A stretch of DNA of 64,000 nucleotides. It comes from Mycocentrospora acerina (taxonomy: Eukaryota > Ascomycota > Dothideomycetes > Pleosporales). Shown here piece after piece: positions 47,093-58,724 of the stretch. The stretch spans positions 25,430 through 89,429 of the forward strand of contig JAKUHH010000241.1 of the NCBI GenBank assembly GCA_022701365.1. Direction: 5' to 3'. Made by a program: the position numbers and the translations under genes. The notes below the pieces were generated by a model that had not been told where the DNA came from, searched no databases, and was given only the letters and a program-made list of their open reading frames with translations. How positions within the stretch are numbered: the first letter of the stretch is position 1; every line of letters starts with the position of its first letter.

Positions 47093-48618
47093 AAAAATTC
47101 TTAACCCGTCAGATTTCTCTCAAAGGATTTATTTGAATGGAAAATTTGTTACAAGTGAAGCAAAAACAGTATACAGCCTTCGAAACCCGAAGGACAACAG
47201 TCTAGTTGTCGAGAACATACCAATTGCTGGCAAAGAGGATGTTGATAACGCAGTCCAGTTTGCCGAAGATGCATTTCACGGGCCATGGAGCACCTTTACA
47301 GCGATGCAACGAACAGAATGCTTCCTCCGTTTAGCTGCATTGATCGACGAGCATCTGGTACCTATCTTGACTCTGGACTCATTGACTTCTGGGAATCCTA
47401 TATCACTTATCCCCACACGAGAGCGGACATACATCAAGAATTGTGTGCTTTACTACGCGGGATGGACGGACAAGTTTAAGGGAGATTATCTTCCGGCTGA
47501 TGATGGTAAGTGCTACAATGGCTCTGCCCGAAACACCTTTATCAACTTGGGCTTAAATTCTTTGTACAGGGTTTGTCAAAATTGTTCGTCACGAGCCGTT
47601 GGGGGTCTGTGCCGCTATTAATCCATTCAATGCACCAGTGCCGACGCTTTTCATCAAAGCCGCGCCCGCACTTGCAACTGGGAACGTTATGATCATTAAG
47701 CCGAGCGAGAAGACTCCTCTGGGAACATTGGCAGTCGCGCCACTCTTTGAGAAAGCAGGCTTTCCTCCCGGAGTGATTCAAATCCTGCCAGGCGATGGCT
47801 CTACTGGTGCACTGCTCGCAGAACACATGCGTATTCGCAAAATCAGCTTCACCGGCTCGACCGCTACTGGAAAGAAGGTTCAAGAAGCAGCGGCGAGAAG
47901 CAACCTGAAACGTGTAACGCTGGAGCTTGGCGGAAAGAGTCCCGCCGTTGTCTTTGAGGATGCTAATCTTGACAATGCGCTCACGTGGACGGTTAATGCT
48001 ATCTTGGCACGTAGTGGACAGGTCTGTGTTGCTGCCACACGAGTATACGTGCAAAGATCCATTGCGGACAAATTCATCAAGAAGTACATTGAAAAAATGA
48101 AGGCAGCGGCTAGTGATCTTGGAGATCCGCAAGATCCCGCTGTAAAGATAGGCCCACTTGTCGACGCCGCTCAGCTTGAACGCATTCAAGGAATTATCGC
48201 CCGTGGGAAGCAAGAAGCAGAGCTAGTCGTGGGTGGAGTGCGAAATGGCGAGACAGGATGTTACATAGAGCCTACTGTTTTTCTTAACCCCAAGGCTGAT
48301 GCTGAGATATATAGGAGTGAAATATTCGGCCCTGTTAGCGTCATGAAGACGTTCGATACAGAAGAGGAGGTCCTCCGGCTCGCGAACGATACTGAATTTG
48401 GGCTTATGTCAGGGGTCTTCACGAAGGATATTTCGCGAGCGCTTAGAGTATCTACAATGTTAGAAACAGGCGTGGTTGGTATCAATTGTGTGAGTTACAT
48501 GAACGTGCAGGCACCTTTTGGAGGGAGTAAACAAAGTGGCATAGGGAGGGAGTTTGCTGAGTATGCGTTAAGGGCATATACAGAGCCGAAGACGATCATA
48601 ATCAACATGGCCGCATGA
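47082..48618 (+). CDS. NAD(P)-dependent aldehyde dehydrogenase; two exons
   Basis: Oxidises aldehydes to carboxylic acids. Exons 47082-47505 and 47570-48618, with a 64-nt intron (GTAAGT to TACAG). The join reads DDGFVKIVRHEPLGVCAAINPF, as in the family, giving 490 residues. The NAD motif FTGSTATG is followed by catalytic Glu about 260 in LELGGKSP and nucleophile Cys about 294 in SGQVCVAATR; their spacing of 34 is the family standard. EIFGPV and FGGSKQSGIGRE close the C-terminal half. The start MGDEKILNP is the first in-frame ATG; a longer frame starts only with TTG. It resembles the broad ALDH1/2-like class; the substrate cannot be read from sequence. It could oxidise an aldehyde released after ring or ester cleavage in this cluster. 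Confidence 0.93.
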
Positions 48619-49296
48619 TAAGTAAACGATAAGAGTCAAGATTCAGTCTAAGTTTGTAAATAAACACAGCGTACACGGGTTTGCAATAACATATTTGTCT
48701 TACTGATTAGTTCAACCATCGGCTCTGCCCAAACTTTAGCAATTTACACAAATATTTTACTACTTTGATGACTGTAAATCAATTGGAGATATTGCTACCT
48801 ATTAGCAGTTAAATCTAACCGTCGCCTTCAGAATGGTTGCGAAATACCATTTCAAGCCCGTACTCCAAACAGGAAATAATACCTATATGCGGTATCCACC
48901 TGTGAACCGACTACTGAGGCTGTGAATTTCTTACAAAGGATATCTTGACTGCATTAATCATTTGATCTAGTGCTGTCTTCCTGAGTAGAAAGTCTGAGTA
49001 TTGTTAGGCCACAAGAAACTTAACCAGATCATAACCAAAGCTTGTAATGAAAGAATTTATTCATATAATTCTTGAGTCTGTGGTTCACGGGGCTTGGAAT
49101 TTGAAGTCTGAATTCCTCCGGAGGTAATGCTGTAGGGTCTCAAAGGGTTCATGTCTACATGCAGGGGATTCGCCTTCTACCTCTCTTAACTTTTCGATAA
49201 TCTTTATTCCATCAAAAAAGACTAACGATATGCTATTTTGCTACCCGCTTACATCAATCCTTGATACTCACTTGAATAAGTGTGTCATTACATAAA
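48619..49296. other. Intergenic region between convergent ALDH and CoA-transferase genes
   Basis: 678 bp of moderately AT-rich DNA holding both 3' flanks. No open frame, RNA gene or repeat was recognised. Confidence 0.5.
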
Positions 49297-50889
49297 CTAC
49301 ACGATTCCCTGTTGCTTTAGCTCCTCTGCCTTAGCAATGTCTATTCCCAACTCTTTAAGAACTTCATCAACATGCTGCCCAAGACGTGGTGGCTGGCTTC
49401 TGATACTTGGTATAGTCCTACTGAACTTAACTGCAGGAGCGATCAGATGAATTTTGCCTGATACCCTAGCTTCAAGGGGCATCTGAGTAATCATATCCCG
49501 AGCCCGAGTCTGCGGGTGTGCAAAGGACCTCTCCATGTTATTTATTGGAGAAAACGGCAGACCTGTCCCTTCAAAAATCTCAATCCACTCGGCTGTCGTC
49601 TTAGTCACGAAGACACTATCAAAGATTGGCCCTAGCAGCTCACGGTTCTCGACACGCTTAGGATTTGTCAGGAAGCGCTCATCACTCACCAATTCTTCGA
49701 GTCCGACTAGCACACACAGCGACGCGAACTGCAAATTGTTGGTGGCTCCGCAAACGAGATAAAGGTCCTTGGTTTTGAATGCATCGTACGGCACGATGCT
49801 AGGGTGCTGGCAGCCCCAGCGCTCAGCCTCAATGCCCATATTTAGCCACGACATACCGACGTTGGTGAGAAGGCTGATCTGCGTCTCGAACAGAGACGCA
49901 TCGACTCTTTGGCCCTGACCATCGCGTACACGAGCGTGCAGCGCCGCCATGATGGCTCCATGGAGGTATAGGCCTGTCGCGATGTCTACAATCCCTAGAC
50001 CGGGCCGTACAGGAGGACCATTTCGTTCGCCTGTGACATGAAGGAGGCCGGCCTCGGCACCGAGGATTGGATCGTAGCCGCCGCGATCTGCGTATGGACC
50101 TGTTGTTCCGTAGCCTATGTCCATGTGAGGCTCTATATCAAGAAAACAAGGACCTAATCAGAATGACGAAAAGCTTACCAGAAAGACTGGCATAGATGAG
50201 CCTAGGGTTCAGTGCTTTTAGCTTGTCATACCCGAGCCCTAGACGGTCCATAGTCCCAGGCTTGAAGTTCTCGACTCTGCAGATATCTTCAGCCATTGAT
50301 TGGAAAAGAAATGTACGTGGCCATTCTGATTCACTTACAGGACGTCTGCTTTCTTTGCTAGATCCCTGAAAATCTCTTTCCCTTTAGGGTGCTTCAAATT
50401 GAGCGTTAAGGACCGCTTATTACGATTCACGGCAGAGAAGTAGTTAGACATTGGACCTGCCTCTGTCTTCCATGTCGTACCTTCTCCTGGCATCAGCCAG
50501 TGTCTAGTATCGTCCTATTGGTGATCGTTAGCTCCGGACTTCTACTTCAAGAGTCATTACTCATAAATTCATACCCCTTTGCCACTGGCCTCGACCTTAA
50601 TGACATCGGCACCGTAGTCTGCCAGAATCTGAGTGCAAAAGGGCGCCTGTAGAACTCGTATTAGCAGTGACATCTAATTATGGCCGAGATAGCTTACAGC
50701 TAGAACACGTGACAGGTCCAAAATCGTCAAACCCTTCAAAGCGCCCTCGTCCTTTTTGGACTCGGTATTGGTAACAGATGAGTAATTGAATACTGCGTGC
50801 ATTGGGTGGTTGCCACATGTTCTTAACTTAATCGATGGTCTATGGTATAAACGTGAAACTTGGCTAACCAGGTTCATAGAGAACTTCAT
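49297..50889 (-). CDS. CoA-transferase family III (CaiB/BaiF), probably mitochondrial; five exons
   Basis: Transfers CoA between carboxylic acids, activating an acid as its thioester. Exons 50889-50698, 50646-50575, 50514-50339, 50276-50179, 50114-49297; all introns are 51-64 nt with GT-AG ends. The protein is 451 residues. After a basic N-terminus suggestive of a mitochondrial presequence come LKGLTILDLSRVLAAPFC, ADYGADVIKVE, NRNKRSLTLNLK, ADVLVENFKPGTMDRLGLGY, GYGTTGPYADRGGYD and GQRVDASLFETQ, the family motifs in order. The usual RVLAGP is RVLAAP. At the catalytic Asp position (as in formyl-CoA transferase) the aligned residue appears to be Glu in SLFET. It resembles eukaryotic dicarboxylate CoA-transferases such as SUGCT. 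The neighbouring acyl-CoA dehydrogenase could use its product. Confidence 0.92.
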
Positions 50890-51393
50890 GGTGATAGTTG
50901 GACTAGATTGGAATAGAAAATATTGACAGTGAGCCTAAGTGACCTTATTCTATGTCTTGTCCATATAACAGGTGCGGCTGTCATTGTCACTTGTGGATCC
51001 TTAAGTCTATCGGAAAATGCCTCGGATATGTGTAATTTACATTTAAAGGGCTACGAAACTGTACCTCGGCGTATCAATAGTTGTGCTGCATCTTAGGCGC
51101 GGAAATTTCCCGTCAGGGCAAGTGGCTTCGTGCTCTAGTGATCCATCTTTTTCTGAAAATGAAGAAAAAATACATTCAAACTCTCTGCACTGACAACCTA
51201 AAAAGCAGGAGGTATTACTCATCCTGATTATATAACGAAGTCTTTAGAAAATGAGCTAAAAGTAGACTACATCGTGGATCCTCCATTAACTTATCAACTC
51301 AAGGAATGCATCAAAGTATGACGTAGTTAACACTAGAATCAAATTCCTTCATGTATACAATTAGCAATATCTCTAAGAACAAGCTCGGAAGGA
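50890..51393. other. Intergenic region between acyl-CoA dehydrogenase and CoA-transferase
   Basis: 504 bp containing the CoA-transferase promoter and the acyl-CoA dehydrogenase 3' flank (both genes on the minus strand). It contains one CCTCGG hexamer; nothing else recognisable. Confidence 0.5.
51064..51069. promoter_or_regulatory. CCTCGG hexamer upstream of CoA-transferase
   Basis: Half-site 175 bp upstream of the ATG at 50889, in gtaCCTCGGcgta. Note that the same hexamer also occurs as a close inverted pair inside the coding region near 50050-50066, so not every occurrence need be regulatory. Confidence 0.3.
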
Positions 51394-52740
51394 CTAGTAG
51401 CTCTTCGGTAACCCTAGGACTCTCTGTCCAACGTAGTTTTTTATCATCTCCGCACTAACTGGCGCAATACGCGATAAAATCGCCTCCCTCATGTATCGCT
51501 CAACATGATACTCTTTAGCATATCCCATACCGCCGTGAGACAAGATAGCCCTCTCAGCCGCCTTGAATGCCGCCTCAGACGCAAGATACTTTCCGGCGTT
51601 GGCATACTCTCCATCAGCATAGCCCTCGTCATAAAGTCGCGCAGCAGTGTTGAGAACTAGTCTCGCACCCTCGAGATTCATCCAGCACTCGGCTAGAGGA
51701 TGCTGGATTCCTTGGTACTTACCTATGGGGTTGCCAAAAACAACACGCTCGTTGGCATATTGGCACGTCCGACGGAGAGCCGCGTATCCAATTCCCAGGG
51801 CTTCGGCGCCGACTAGAATGCGCTCAGCATTCATTCCGTGCATAATCATCTTGAAGCCGTCTCCTTCTTGGCCGATAAGGTCAGTGACAGGGACTTTCCA
51901 GCCGTCAAAAAAGAGTATGTTAGAATCGACAGCAGAGCGGCCCATCTTGGGGATCTCAGTGACTTGTACAGCTTTCCGGTCGAGATCTGTGTAGAACAAA
52001 GATAAGCCTTCGCTGGGTCGCTTTACTTGGTTCAGAGGTGTAGTCCGGACGAGGATCAAAATCTTTTCGGCGATCTGCGCTGTTGAAATCCAGATCTTGG
52101 AGCCGGAGATCACGTACGAGTCACCATCTCGTCGAGCAGATGACTGAAGCCTCAGAGTATCTAGACCGGTATTGGGCTCCGTGACACCGAAGCAGGCGCG
52201 CTCTTCTCCCTTGATAAGCGGCACTAGCCAGCGCTCCTTCTGCTCTTCCGAGCCAAACTTGACGACTGGCTCCAGCCCAAAGATGTTCATGTGTACCGAG
52301 GATGCTCCATTCATGCCGGCGCCAGATTCGGAGATAGTCTGGAGCATGACAGCCGCCTCAGAAATTCCAAGTCCAGAGCCGCCGTACTTTTGCGGCATGC
52401 AGATACCCAGCCAACCGATCGATGCAAGGTCCTTGTATAGCTCCCAAGGAAACTTGTGCTCAGCGTCCCTCTCCATCCAGTACTCGTCCGGATATTTCTC
52501 GCAGACCTTTGAGATAGCTTCACGAACTGAGCACTGAGATTCGGTCCATTCAGGAAGATTGCTGGGTAGAAAGTCTGTGGCACGGGCGTGGATGAATCTT
52601 GATCGTGAGATGGCGGGAGTAGGTATGGGCCATCTAGCCTGTTTACCTCGTGTGATGCACGAACGCAGTAGTATAACTGACATCTTGGCGTTAGAATCGA
52701 CCTTGACTTGAACACAGACAACAGGAGTGTACATGCTCAC
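51394..52740 (-). CDS. Acyl-CoA dehydrogenase, probably mitochondrial; single exon
   Basis: FAD enzyme that introduces an alpha-beta double bond into an acyl-CoA. The frame is 448 residues; a better start is the Met at 52683 (MSVILLRSCITRGKQARW), which begins a basic, Ser/Arg-rich stretch like a mitochondrial presequence. Motifs: PQKYGGSGLG near 115, FGVTEPNTGLDT near 188-199 (flavin/substrate region), RVVFGNPIGKYQGIQH near 335, and GGMGYAKEYHVERYMREA with the catalytic Glu about 410. No intron was found, unlike the neighbouring genes. It is tandem with the CoA-transferase downstream, with 504 bp between; together they could make and oxidise an acyl-CoA. Chain specificity cannot be inferred. 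Confidence 0.93.
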   Translation of the reverse strand: MSMYTPVVCVQVKVDSNAKMSVILLRSCITRGKQARWPIPTPAISRSRFIHARATDFLPSNLPEWTESQCSVREAISKVCEKYPDEYWMERDAEHKFPWELYKDLASIGWLGICMPQKYGGSGLGISEAAVMLQTISESGAGMNGASSVHMNIFGLEPVVKFGSEEQKERWLVPLIKGEERACFGVTEPNTGLDTLRLQSSARRDGDSYVISGSKIWISTAQIAEKILILVRTTPLNQVKRPSEGLSLFYTDLDRKAVQVTEIPKMGRSAVDSNILFFDGWKVPVTDLIGQEGDGFKMIMHGMNAERILVGAEALGIGYAALRRTCQYANERVVFGNPIGKYQGIQHPLAECWMNLEGARLVLNTAARLYDEGYADGEYANAGKYLASEAAFKAAERAILSHGGMGYAKEYHVERYMREAILSRIAPVSAEMIKNYVGQRVLGLPKSY

Positions 52741-52858
52741 ACAAGATCACCATTTGATAACTATATGAATGTTTCTAAACCCAGGCCGCTCCAGAACCAT
52801 GTCATTCTAGTTGTAGCGCATTTCATGTTTGTACAATAGCCATTTTACGCGGGAAAGG

Positions 52859-52882
52859 CCTCGGCTTCACAGGTAGCCGAGG
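52859..52882. promoter_or_regulatory. CGG-N12-CCG palindrome upstream of acyl-CoA dehydrogenase
   Basis: Perfect inverted repeat with 8-bp arms, CCTCGGCT and AGCCGAGG, separated by 8 bp, 119 bp upstream of the longest-frame ATG. CGG triplets inverted with a fixed spacer are a standard Zn2Cys6 dimer site. This is the cleanest instance of the motif in the window. Confidence 0.5.
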
Positions 52883-53009
52883 TTGAAAACCTTAAAGGAG
52901 CTCATAAATAAATTAACAACTTAGAATTGACTTGCTATATAGGCGAGTTAGAGCAATTTTTTTACGTTCATTGTTATTGTATTAATCTATCTATTTAAGC
53001 TTTACACAT

Positions 53010-53300
53010 TACTAAGATGTCTATGCAGACGCTATTCTATATAGCGCTGATTTTCTATACTTTAAAAAGGTATCTATAATAAAACCTTAGAAGTTATATA
53101 AAATATAAGTATTGCTCTTATATTTAGCATTTCTAATTATATATTTTATACATAGATGTTTTTTGTTATAGTAGGCCTTTAGGTTTAAGCTTCTGCAGTA
53201 GGCAGCTATTTTACAAATATTACCTCTGTTTTTTGCAAAGGTCTTAGTTAAGATGTTTCCTGTGTTTTAGTAGTAAACATTACAACTAATATAAGTTAAC
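53010..53300 (-). mobile_element. LINE copy 3, 3' fragment
   Basis: The inverse of the LINE 3' end: gcagacgctattctatatagcgc matches the 11.1-kb and 38.6-kb copies. 53160-53260 (tatagtaggcctttagg, gcagtaggcagctatttt) closely matches the inverse of 10620-10740. The upstream limit is unclear; weaker RIP here than in the other copies. Confidence 0.65.
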
Positions 53301-55105
53301 AAGTTTCTTCAAATTAGTTTTTATTTTTGTAATTAGTTATCAGTATAAGTTAATGTACAAGGGATATTGAAGGACCCAGTTAAATATATAAACTTATTTT
53401 CTATTATTATTTCTTGCTTTTAAATAGAAACAAAAATAGCATTTTTAACCTTAATATAGTAGAAAGCTTTATAAACTGCTTAAGATTTTTTAGAGACTTA
53501 GATTAAATTAGAAACTTTGTTTACATTCTTGCATTACTAATAAAGCATATTCTTCATAATTTAAGTATCATATAAATTGTAACACTTTTTTGTTAGTTGT
53601 AATTAAAAAACTTAGTTTTACTTCCTCATCTACATTTGTTTTTAAATTATTAAGTAAATTAGGATGTTCACTAACGCTAGATAAATTCCACTTTATACTA
53701 AGACGTTATTAAAGGTAGTAGATTAATAGCTTCTTTCCCATCTTCTTAGTTGTTAGCATTACACCTAATAGAGGTTGACAGAGGTCACTCCTAAATACCC
53801 GTACTACTGTCGTCTGCACGAGATCACTATAGGAAGCTTATATACCTCTCTAAGTATCTGTTACTATTTTGATTACTAAGAAATAACTATATACGTTACT
53901 ATAGAAACCTTAACATAAAAGCAGTAATTTATCTTTTAGGTATTACTATTATGTTTAATAATTATATAGAGACTTTACTCTTATTATAATTTAATTAAGA
54001 ATATTCTTAAAACACTTACTCTACATTTTTTTTCAATATTTTAAAAAGAAAGTAGATAATAAATAGGTTAAAGAACCTAGATATAAAAACAGAAGCAAAA
54101 TAAAAGAAAACTTGAATAGTATGCTTATGTACTAGACTTTACTAATATGTTAGGACCAAAACATAAGAAGAAAGCACTATTAATAAACTAAAATACCTTA
54201 ATCTAACAACTATGTCTCTTATCTTTTTAAAGTCTTAAGCTATAGAATTAATATTATTAAATTCTAACTTTGCTTTTATACGCTAGAAAATTCTAATATA
54301 TCTACAAAAGACTAAAAGTAATATATTTTATTAACTTAGTAATAACAACGTTCACAAAAATATTATCAAGAAAATGTTAAAAATGTGAGCTCTACATAGA
54401 AGTTAAGAGATTAAAAAGTAATAATATTGCAAAAAAAAGCAGAAACGTTTATTTAGACTATTAGAAATAGAATTACTAGGCTAACTATTGTTAGAGATTC
54501 TCTAAAAGTAGTTTTAAACTAATTAAATAGAGTATAATTATTAGAAATAGATTAAAAAGTTAATCTCCTATACTATTAAATAAACTCTATACAAGCGTAT
54601 TAAAAAATTAATTATATGAATTATTTTAATGTACAGTCTTCTAGTTAATTATTAAAAAGTTTATTTTTACGCTAGGTAATCTGCTATAGATTAATAAAAA
54701 TCTTATGCATACTATCTTAAAAATAGATTAATGAAATATCTTTAGAAATTTTCAAAAAAGAAAGTATTTAACTTTTTTAATATAGAAAGATCTGTCTTAT
54801 AAAAACAAAACTATTCTTTAGTAGACTTTTGTTAAAATCAGGTTCTATAACCCTTAAGCTAGTACTAGAGAGTTATAAATCGCTTAACTAAGAGGATTGT
54901 ACTGGCTAAGCCCTTTAATAAGGAGATTAATATAAATAAGTTATCTCTTAGCAGAGTAAGCTAAAACATAATGTAGGTGAGCTTTACTTCTAATATTAGA
55001 CATAAGGTTGATTAAATAAATTTCTTATATGTTAACTTAACTAATAACTATAGTTGTTTGGGGTTTTATAGTATCTTCTTTTGCATATAAATAGTAGGAA
55101 AACCA
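53301..55105. other. AT-rich DNA without identifiable genes
   Basis: 1.8 kb, stops in all frames, moderately AT-rich with scattered CpG remaining near 53800. It may include more of the LINE, but I could not align it. Confidence 0.45.
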
Positions 55106-55493
55106 TAAAAAAGGCTACGCCTAGTTAGGAGTCTTAGCATTAATCTTAATCTAAGAAACAACTAAGAAGATCCTAACTGCTAGGACACTTAGACTTACTA
55201 AGCTAAAACTTGTCTTATAGCCCTCTAAGCAAAACTAGCAATACTAGATGCCCTATAGATAACGCAGAGAAACTTTCTAGATACAATATATATACTAATA
55301 AAGAACCTAAATCTTACCTAAGACTACTCTAGTATACCTAGAATTACTGGATACCTTACAGAAAATCTATAGATATAGTCTAACAAAATGAAGGGTAAAT
55401 AGACAAGTATAAATTAAATATATAAATAAGATGTTCTAGCTATTTAATTATTTTAGTTGTACTTTTCACTAGCCTTAAGAGTCTAGTCTTATA
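55106..55493 (-). mobile_element. Solo LTR of the 950-8158 Gypsy family
   Basis: About 388 bp colinear, on the opposite reading, with LTRs 950-1331 and 7777-8158. It shares ggctacgcctagttaggagt, the block around 55180-55260, and a RIP-altered gctatttaattattttag terminus. No internal domain is attached and no matching 5-bp flanks are visible. Confidence 0.7.
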
Positions 55494-56050
55494 TACACTA
55501 CACTTATAGCAATATAGTTAAAGTTTTAAATTATTTTTCTTCTTAGTTCTAAATCTTCATTACAGTTTATAATTTTACGTGCGCATTAACTTAAATATAT
55601 TTCCCTAAACTTACTTTATTCCTAGGAACCAACCTTTTACTTGTTCTATATTAGTATATGTATGAGAAGGTTATAGACTACTAATATCAATCACAGATCA
55701 GGATTTTAACATATGTATATAGAACTTGGGCTATTTTAAGAGGTCTATGTATTTAGATTCAGATTAAGTTATTGGTTTCTAAAAGAAAAGACGCCTCTCA
55801 TAGTTTCATAGAGTAGAAAAGTATTTAGACTAAGCCTTTCTAGTTAAATTTCTATTTTATATTATATTTAGGAATAGAAAACTGCATAGTGCGCCGTAAT
55901 CTAATAAACAAGGCTAAAACTTTACATATCTCTGTACAAGCTTTGCAGAGTGTGAAAATATTATTATGATAATATATTAATAACTTATTAATCATTAAAT
56001 AATCAGTAGAAAAAGTCTGATCTTAAATTATTAAATAGGTACCATTAATG
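55494..56050. other. AT-rich DNA without identifiable genes
   Basis: About 560 bp, no open frames and no recognised repeat. Confidence 0.45.
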
Positions 56051-56175
56051 TAGTTAAATTCAGAGTGCGCAATTTAGAGTTTGCACTGGTTTAAGGCCTA
56101 AGCGTTGCTGCGACAAGACTTTTGACCCAGTACTGTAGTACGCACGTAGTAATGCAATCGACAGTTCTCTACTCT
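56051..56175 (+). repeat. Border repeat, second type, left copy
   Basis: The segment with tagagtttgcac, aaggcctaagcgttgctgcg and caagacttttgacc has an inverted counterpart at 62311-62400 and a partial direct copy at 63635-63670. Its inner end (cgcacgtagtaatgcaat and ttctctact) is shared with the outer part of the first border repeat at 19919-19965. Confidence 0.65.
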
Positions 56176-57041
56176 ACTAGTACAATTCTATCCTCTCCTT
56201 ATATCTTCTCATTAAGAACCCTACCCAGTTGCCGCGATCGTTTTGGAGTAAGTTCTTCCAAGGCCGTCAGCGCCTGCCAATGACCATTTCAGTCGAGCGA
56301 TGCCAGCTTGCGGAGTTATACAGCTACCAATTTCCAGTAACTATAGAAGACTTTCCATCAAGGATAGAGATATTAATAAGAGTCGAAGGGAATTTGACGC
56401 AACCTTGATCAGTGTACTGTGGGACGAACATATTGAAACTATGAAGCAGCCTTTGAGACACTTCGAATACAACTAGGTTGATTGTGTAAGATTCCTTCAA
56501 ACCTCACGTAGCAAAGTAAGTAGAGTCTTAGTATAGTATGCGTATATTCCTTAACAAATTGCTATCTCAAGGTAGGATTCTAACAGATATATATACATAT
56601 ATGTATCCTACAAGGTACACCAGCCCCCTGCAAGTAGCCTAGATCCCTCTCTAGCTTACAAGGTGGGCCGGTACAGCCCTCCTAAGGACCCGGCACTCCC
56701 GAATGACTCGAGGTACCTCGAATGGAGGCGTTTTCTTGACAGTTTGCTCAGCTGCCTCATTCCGAATATGATTTATTTGAGAGCGGAAGGGAGGCAACTC
56801 CTGTCTCTAAGAGTGGCAGGATGCTCGGCCCTCGGGTTGATGAAGCAGTCTGTATGACGTAAGTCCTCGGCAATTATGGAAAGGTGGCTTATCCCTTTGC
56901 GCACGCGTGAGTTAAAGATTACATTTCATCCTTATTACGCGTGTTATTTGGATAGTAAATCTCAAGCCATTGCAAGGTGAAATATCCCCAAATTTTGTCC
57001 AAGTTCTCATCATTTTTAAATCTCGCCCTGCGATCTCGAAC
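56176..57041. other. 5' flank of the monooxygenase gene
   Basis: 866 bp of GC-balanced DNA with the promoter motif cluster at 56824-56870. A 64-codon open frame at 56663-56857 has no recognisable domain and overlaps the motif cluster; I treat it as non-coding. Confidence 0.5.
56824..56870. promoter_or_regulatory. Three CTCGG motifs upstream of the monooxygenase
   Basis: CTCGG at 56824-56828, CCTCGG at 56830-56835 and CCTCGG at 56865-56870, all in the same direction, 172-218 bp upstream of the ATG at 57042. A dense cluster of the recurring hexamer. Confidence 0.4.
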
Positions 57042-58724
57042 ATGCCTTTGCTTAAAAATGTTGAGCTACAAAATCTCCAGGAAGACCGCGTCACTGGTAC
57101 CATTGTCTTCGAAACGGACGTCTTGATCATCGGGGGCGGCTTTGGAGGAGCGTATGCTCTTTGGAAATTCCGGCAGCTAGGTCTACGAACGAAGTTAATT
57201 GAAGCCGGCAAAGAGTTTGGTGGAACCTGGCATTGGAATAGCTATCCGGGCGCCCGTGTTGATTCAGAGATGCCCTACTATGCTTTATCGGTACACGAAG
57301 TTTGGAAAAACTGGAACTGGAAAGAGCGGTTTCCTTCTCACGAAGAGCTCAAAGAATATTTTCGACACGTAGACAAGACTTTGGATCTGAGCAAAGATGC
57401 ATATTTCAACACAATCGCGACGAGCATCAAATACATGAACGCGAAGTGGGTGATCAGTACGAAAGACGGTGGTATGGTTCGATGTAAGTTTTTGATACTT
57501 TCAACTGGATCATCGTACAAGAAAAATGTCCCGGATTTCCCAGGGCTTCAAAGCTTTAAGGGCAAGGTTATTCATGCTGCCGATTGGCCCAGCGAAGGGC
57601 TAGATGTGAATGATCAAAAAGTCGGCGTTATTGGAAACGGTGCAACAGGCGTTCAGATCGTGCAGGAGCTTGGCAAGAAGGACTGTGAATTGTCAGTCTT
57701 CGTCAGAAACCCTATCCATGCGTTGCCAATGCGACAACGCAAAATGAGCGTGGAGGAACAAGAGACGAGCAAGATGTCATACTCTTTCCTCTACGAAGGC
57801 GCTCAAAAATGCAGGGCGGGATTCCCTTTCAAAATGCAGACCAAGGGATTCTGGCAGTCGACGCCAGAGGAACGCGAAGCGCTTATGGAGGAAGGTTGGA
57901 GTCGCGGCGGATTCGCCTTCAACCAAGGCACCTACCGGGACTTCATTTTCGACCGCGAAGCCAACAAGGTGTTCTATGATTTCTGGGCCAAGAAAGTTCG
58001 ACAGCGGGTGACGGATCCAGAAAAGGCACAGATTGTTGCACCCATTCCCCAACAGGTCCTTTTTGCAACCAAACGGCCGAGCCTGGAGCAGGACTACTAC
58101 GATGTCATCAACCAACCCAATGTGAAAGTTTTCGATCTCAAGGTATCGCCTATTGAAAACTTTTGCGAAAGCGGCATTGTCTCAGGAAAGACACTGCATG
58201 AGCTGGACATAATCGTCCTTGCAACTGGGTACGACGCAGTCACGGGGAGTCTACTGGATATGGGACTCGAGGATAAAAACGGCATCGCCCTTCGTGAAAA
58301 GTGGCAGAGTGGTGTAAGGACTCACCTGGGGTTAATGATTCCGGATATGCCAAACTTGTTCATGGTATATGGCCCACAAGGACCGACGTCTTTTTCAAAC
58401 GGCCCTCCAATTATCGAGATCCAGGTTGATATCATTGTTCAAGCGGTCGAAAAGTGTCAGAGAGAAAGGATATTTGCGGTCGAGGCCAGTGCGGCGGCCG
58501 CGGAGGCGTGGGCCGACGAGGTTCGTGAGATCGGCGATAAAACGCTATATCCAACGGCTGATTCATGGTATATGGGGGCCAATATACCTGGCAAGCCCCG
58601 TGAAATGCTTCTGTACCTTGGGGGCGTAGATGTGTATGCGGAACGATGTCGGACTGCTCTCCAGACTTGGGAAGGTTTCATAGTAACGCAACAAGAAGAC
58701 AAGTCTGCACGTGTTGTACATTAG
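57042..58724 (+). CDS. Baeyer-Villiger-type FAD monooxygenase; single exon
   Basis: Inserts oxygen next to a ketone to give an ester or lactone, using NADPH, O2 and FAD. 560 residues from the ATG at 57042 (MPLLKNVELQ); the longer frame starts with TTG. FAD Rossmann motif GGGFGG at 31-36 is followed by GGTWHWNSYPGARVDSE, typical of cyclohexanone-monooxygenase-like enzymes. The class fingerprint F-x-G-x3-H-x3-W-P is intact as FKGKVIHAADWP (172-183). The NADPH motif GNGATG is at 198-203, and LATGYD lies in the C-terminal half. Length is near the family norm (about 540). It is tail-to-tail with the MDR reductase, 157 bp apart. It could convert a cyclic or aryl ketone to an ester that the CocE-type hydrolase would open. 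Confidence 0.93.
   Translation: MPLLKNVELQNLQEDRVTGTIVFETDVLIIGGGFGGAYALWKFRQLGLRTKLIEAGKEFGGTWHWNSYPGARVDSEMPYYALSVHEVWKNWNWKERFPSHEELKEYFRHVDKTLDLSKDAYFNTIATSIKYMNAKWVISTKDGGMVRCKFLILSTGSSYKKNVPDFPGLQSFKGKVIHAADWPSEGLDVNDQKVGVIGNGATGVQIVQELGKKDCELSVFVRNPIHALPMRQRKMSVEEQETSKMSYSFLYEGAQKCRAGFPFKMQTKGFWQSTPEEREALMEEGWSRGGFAFNQGTYRDFIFDREANKVFYDFWAKKVRQRVTDPEKAQIVAPIPQQVLFATKRPSLEQDYYDVINQPNVKVFDLKVSPIENFCESGIVSGKTLHELDIIVLATGYDAVTGSLLDMGLEDKNGIALREKWQSGVRTHLGLMIPDMPNLFMVYGPQGPTSFSNGPPIIEIQVDIIVQAVEKCQRERIFAVEASAAAAEAWADEVREIGDKTLYPTADSWYMGANIPGKPREMLLYLGGVDVYAERCRTALQTWEGFIVTQQEDKSARVVH

Noticed and set aside
56663..56857. 64-codon plus-strand ORF upstream of the monooxygenase
   Set aside because: No family resemblance; it covers the promoter motif cluster and has no splice link to the monooxygenase frame.
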